A stretch of DNA of 64,000 bases, taken from an uncultured Clostridia bacterium (GTDB taxonomy: Bacteria; Bacillota; Clostridia; Oscillospirales; Acutalibacteraceae). The DNA lies in the NCBI GenBank assembly GCA_946555465.1, contig CAMNST010000001.1, positions 1 to 64,000 of the forward strand. The letters run 5' to 3'. A model generated the notes under the pieces. That model made no database searches, was not told where the DNA came from, and saw only the letters and a list, made by a program, of their open reading frames with translations. Of this stretch, positions 60,900 to 64,000 are shown piece after piece. Every line of letters begins with the position of its first letter. The first letter of the stretch is position 1. Position numbers and translations under genes: made by a program.

Positions 60900-63530
60900 A
60901 TGGCAAAAGATCTTGCAAAACAATATAATCCCTCCGAGTTTGAAGACAGAACGTATAAATTCTGGATGGATAATAAGTATTTTCACGCAAAAGGCGAGGC
61001 TGACAAAAAACCTTACACAATCGTTATTCCGCCTCCGAACATCACAGGTCAACTTCATATGGGCCATGCACTTGACAATACCCTTCAGGATATTCTGATC
61101 AGATATCACAGAATGAACGGTTATGACACCCTTTGGCTTCCGGGAACAGACCATGCTTCCATCGCAACTGAAGCAAAGATTGTTGAGGCAATGCGAAAAG
61201 AGGGAATTACAAAAGAGGATTTGGGCAGAGAAAAATTCCTTGAAAGAGCGTGGGAATGGAAAGCACAGTACGGCGGAAGAATTATTGAACAGTTAAAGAA
61301 AATGGGTTCTTCATGTGACTGGGACAGAGAACGCTTCACTCTTGACGAAGGCTGTAATAAAGCAGTTGTTGAGGTGTTTAATAATCTTTATGAAAAGGGT
61401 CTTATCTACAGGGGAGAAAGAATTGTAAACTGGTGTCCGCACTGCCTGACATCCATTTCAGACGCTGAAGTTGAGTATGAAGATCAGGCAGGTCATTTCT
61501 GGCATCTTCGTTATCCGCTTAAAGACGGCAGCGGATATGTTGAACTTGCAACAACAAGACCCGAAACGCTTCTTGGCGATACTGCTGTTGCAGTTAATCC
61601 TAAAGATGAAAGGTATAAGGAGTTAGTCGGCAAAACGCTTATTTTGCCTGTTGTTCACCGTGAAATACCGATTGTTGCCGATGATTATGTTGAAATGGAT
61701 TTCGGAACCGGTGTGGTAAAAATTACGCCTGCCCATGACCCTAATGACTTTGAAGTAGGACTTCGTCACAACCTTGAAGTGATTGATGTAATGACCGATG
61801 ATGCTCATATCAAAGAGGGATGGGGCAAATACAGCGGTATGGACCGTTATGAGTGCCGAAAAGAAATTGTTAAAGACCTTGAGGCAGAAGGTGCTCTTGT
61901 TGAAATTGAAGATTACAGCCATAATGTAGGAACTTGCTATCGCTGCGGCACAACCATTGAACCCAAGGTTTCAAAGCAGTGGTTTGTTAAAATGAAACCG
62001 CTTGCAGGCCCTGCTATTGATGCGGTTAAAAATGATGAAACAAAATTTGTTCCTAAGAGATATGAAAAAACATATTTTCATTGGCTTGAAAATATTCGCG
62101 ACTGGTGCATTTCCCGTCAACTTTGGTGGGGTCACAGAATTCCTGCATGGTATTGTGATGACTGCGGCGAAATTACAGTAAGCCGTGAAACACCATGCAA
62201 GTGCGAAAAGTGCGGCAGTGAACACATTCATCAGGATCCGGATACGCTTGATACCTGGTTTTCATCGGCGCTTTGGCCTTTCTCAACAATGGGATGGCCT
62301 GATAAAACATCTGATTATGCAAAATATTATCCGACCAATACGCTTGTAACCGGTTATGATATTATTCCGTTTTGGGTAATGAGAATGATGTTCTCAGGTA
62401 TTGAGCAGACAGGCAAAGTTCCGTTTGATACAGTTCTTATTCACGGTCTTGTTCGTGACGAGCAGGGAAGAAAGATGAGCAAATCGCTCGGAAACGGTAT
62501 CGACCCTCTTCTTATTATTGACGAGTACGGTGCAGATGCCCTCAGATTTACGCTTGCAACAGGAAACTCACCCGGTAACGATATGCGTTTTTCGGATGAT
62601 AAGGTTAAGGCTTCAAGAAACTTTGCCAACAAACTCTGGAATGCTGCGCGTTTTGTTCTTATGTATCTTACCGATGACTTTAAGTATGACGGTTTGCCGA
62701 ATGACCTTGCGATTGAGGACAAATGGATTGTTTCAAAGGTAAATACACTTGCAAAAGAAGTTACAGATAATCTTGAAAAATTTGAACTCGGCATTGCAAT
62801 TCAGAAACTCTATGATTTTATATGGGATGTTTTCTGCGACTGGTATATTGAAATTGCAAAAATCAGACTTCAGGGCGAGGATGAAAATGCCAAGAATACG
62901 GCAAAAGGTGTTCTTGTTTATGTTCTCACCGATATTCTTAAACTGCTTCATCCGTTTATGCCGTTTATTACAGAAGAAATTTATCAGGCAATCCCTCATG
63001 ATACACCGTCAATTATGATTTCTGAATGGGTTAAGTTTGATGATAATCTTTCCTTTGCTGCCGATGAGGCAGAAATGGAAAAGATTATGAAGGCTATCCG
63101 TGCAATCAGAAACAGAAGAAATGAAATGAATATCCCACCGAGCAGAAAAGCAACCGTTTACGTTGAAACTGCATGTGAAGATACTTTCAGAAACGGCGTT
63201 CAATTTATTCAGCGACTTGCATCTGCAAACGAAGTTGTTATCGGTGCAGATGTATCTGAACTGGGAAATACCGTAACAATCATTACTGATGATGCAAAAA
63301 TTTATATTCCTATGGGCGATCTTGTTGATTTTGAGGCGGAAAGAAAGCGTCTTGAAAAAGAACTTGCCCAGTGTCAGGATAAACTTGATTTTATTATGAA
63401 AAAACTTTCCAATCCGGGATTTGTTAATAAAGCACCTGAAAAAGTTGTTGAACAAAATAAGGCAGATGCTGCAAAACTTGAAGAAAAAATTGCAAATATT
63501 AAAAATTCTATTGAAACGCTCGGACAGTAA
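60900..63530 (+). CDS. valS: Valyl-tRNA synthetase
   Basis: 876 aa class Ia synthetase. HIGH-type motif [13 protein letters not shown], editing domain ([15 protein letters not shown]), a zinc-type [16 protein letters not shown] and [15 protein letters not shown] motif [11 protein letters not shown], and a C-terminal coiled coil ([20 protein letters not shown]) that grips tRNA-Val. It charges tRNA-Val and edits threonine. AAGGAG lies before the ATG. folC starts in its stop codon, as in Bacillus. Confidence 0.97.
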   Translation: MAKDLAKQYNPSEFEDRTYKFWMDNKYFHAKGEADKKPYTIVIPPPNITGQLHMGHALDNTLQDILIRYHRMNGYDTLWLPGTDHASIATEAKIVEAMRKEGITKEDLGREKFLERAWEWKAQYGGRIIEQLKKMGSSCDWDRERFTLDEGCNKAVVEVFNNLYEKGLIYRGERIVNWCPHCLTSISDAEVEYEDQAGHFWHLRYPLKDGSGYVELATTRPETLLGDTAVAVNPKDERYKELVGKTLILPVVHREIPIVADDYVEMDFGTGVVKITPAHDPNDFEVGLRHNLEVIDVMTDDAHIKEGWGKYSGMDRYECRKEIVKDLEAEGALVEIEDYSHNVGTCYRCGTTIEPKVSKQWFVKMKPLAGPAIDAVKNDETKFVPKRYEKTYFHWLENIRDWCISRQLWWGHRIPAWYCDDCGEITVSRETPCKCEKCGSEHIHQDPDTLDTWFSSALWPFSTMGWPDKTSDYAKYYPTNTLVTGYDIIPFWVMRMMFSGIEQTGKVPFDTVLIHGLVRDEQGRKMSKSLGNGIDPLLIIDEYGADALRFTLATGNSPGNDMRFSDDKVKASRNFANKLWNAARFVLMYLTDDFKYDGLPNDLAIEDKWIVSKVNTLAKEVTDNLEKFELGIAIQKLYDFIWDVFCDWYIEIAKIRLQGEDENAKNTAKGVLVYVLTDILKLLHPFMPFITEEIYQAIPHDTPSIMISEWVKFDDNLSFAADEAEMEKIMKAIRAIRNRRNEMNIPPSRKATVYVETACEDTFRNGVQFIQRLASANEVVIGADVSELGNTVTIITDDAKIYIPMGDLVDFEAERKRLEKELAQCQDKLDFIMKKLSNPGFVNKAPEKVVEQNKADAAKLEEKIANIKNSIETLGQ

Positions 63531-64000
63531 TGAAAACTATGAAATATGAAGATGCATTAAATTTCATACTCCAAAAGCAAAGCCTCGGCATTAAGCCGGG
63601 GCTTGAGCGTATTCTTAAACTGCTTGAAAAAATGGGAAATCCGCATAGCGGTTTAAAAATTATTCATATTGCAGGTACCAACGGCAAAGGTACGGTTGCA
63701 AAAACAATAAATGACACTTTGATCGAAAAAGGCTGCAAAGTGGGTCTTTTTACTTCACCGTGGGTAACCGATTACCGTGAGCAGATTCAGATCAATAACA
63801 AAATGATTTCAAAAGGCAGTTTTGCTGAATATATAAAACTCTACAAAGAAAATGACTGCAGCGAATTTGAATTTTTAACTGCGATTATGTATAAATATTT
63901 TGCAGATGAAAAAGTTGATTATGCGGTTGTTGAATGCGGTATGGGCGGAAAAGGTGATGCAACAAATGTTGAAAAAAAGAACCTTGCGGTTATAACCTCA
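63530..64000 (+). CDS. folC: FolC, dihydrofolate/folylpolyglutamate synthase (partial, N-terminal 157 residues)
   Basis: Starts at the ATG overlapping the valS TAA (a second ATG lies three codons on) and runs in frame off the window edge. The Mur-ligase P-loop IHIAGTNGKGTVAKTI and the downstream GLFTSPWVTDYREQI are diagnostic, then VVECGMGGKGDATN. It adds glutamate to folates, and forms dihydrofolate from dihydropteroate in many species. Co-transcribed with valS. Confidence 0.93.
   Translation, partial: MKTMKYEDALNFILQKQSLGIKPGLERILKLLEKMGNPHSGLKIIHIAGTNGKGTVAKTINDTLIEKGCKVGLFTSPWVTDYREQIQINNKMISKGSFAEYIKLYKENDCSEFEFLTAIMYKYFADEKVDYAVVECGMGGKGDATNVEKKNLAVITS

Overview
The window looks like chromosomal DNA from a low-GC, anaerobic, spore-forming clostridial Firmicute, probably a saccharolytic gut or rumen member of the Oscillospiraceae/Ruminococcaceae. 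The evidence is strong AAGGAGG-type ribosome binding sites, TTGACA-17-TATAAT promoters, frequent TTG starts, two T-box leaders, spoIIGA-sigE, formate-tetrahydrofolate ligase, an anaerobic radical-SAM maturase, hexuronate genes and several glycosidases. This placement is inferred from gene content. I saw no rRNA, tRNA, insertion sequence, prophage or CRISPR array.

1-12 kb: a GH123-like (DUF4091) protein is followed by larE-larB-larC, which make the nickel-pincer cofactor; no larA racemase is present. Next come a lysine-rich membrane protein with an internal duplication, small enzymes, a divergent ACT/PFL-family pair, a PHP phosphatase, an Lrp regulator, a class I aminotransferase whose 5' end carries an in-frame stop amid a cluster of T substitutions, and ispE. 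12-21 kb: iron alcohol dehydrogenase, two-component system, TtcA-like thiolase, HAD hydrolase, ECF sigma/anti-sigma pair, a PurF paralogue without its N-terminal cysteine, and a GH43-like enzyme.

21-28 kb: a minus-strand operon (GldA-like dehydrogenase plus a TrpXYZ-type ABC transporter) is preceded by a T-box leader whose specifier I read as UGG (Trp). Then come an anSME-like radical SAM protein and a lipoprotein resembling a dead transglutaminase. 28-41 kb: a GPH/MFS symporter with a long cytoplasmic tail, a DUF3343/cysteine desulfurase pair, cdaA-cdaR (c-di-AMP), an AT-rich NACHT NTPase (candidate phage defence), rodA, and fhs-tsaE-tsaB-rpiB with stop/start overlaps.

41-56 kb: metY-cysK lie behind a palindromic operator and a 23-codon leader peptide ending Cys-Phe-Arg-Cys-Cys. 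A PadR-linked membrane protein, a COG2509 flavoprotein with a terminator in its leader, an S26 peptidase/ABC exporter pair, a GH2 enzyme, cyclophilin, spoIIGA-sigE, uppP and a dehydratase/epimerase follow. 56-64 kb: a probable 6S RNA, a DUF1292 gene, and a roughly 600-nt structured RNA transcribed from a near-consensus promoter and ended by a terminator. It may belong to the ornate large RNAs (ROOL/OLE/GOLLD type) and is the most striking element here. The window ends with uxaB-uxaA, a GNAT gene, and a Val T-box controlling valS-folC.
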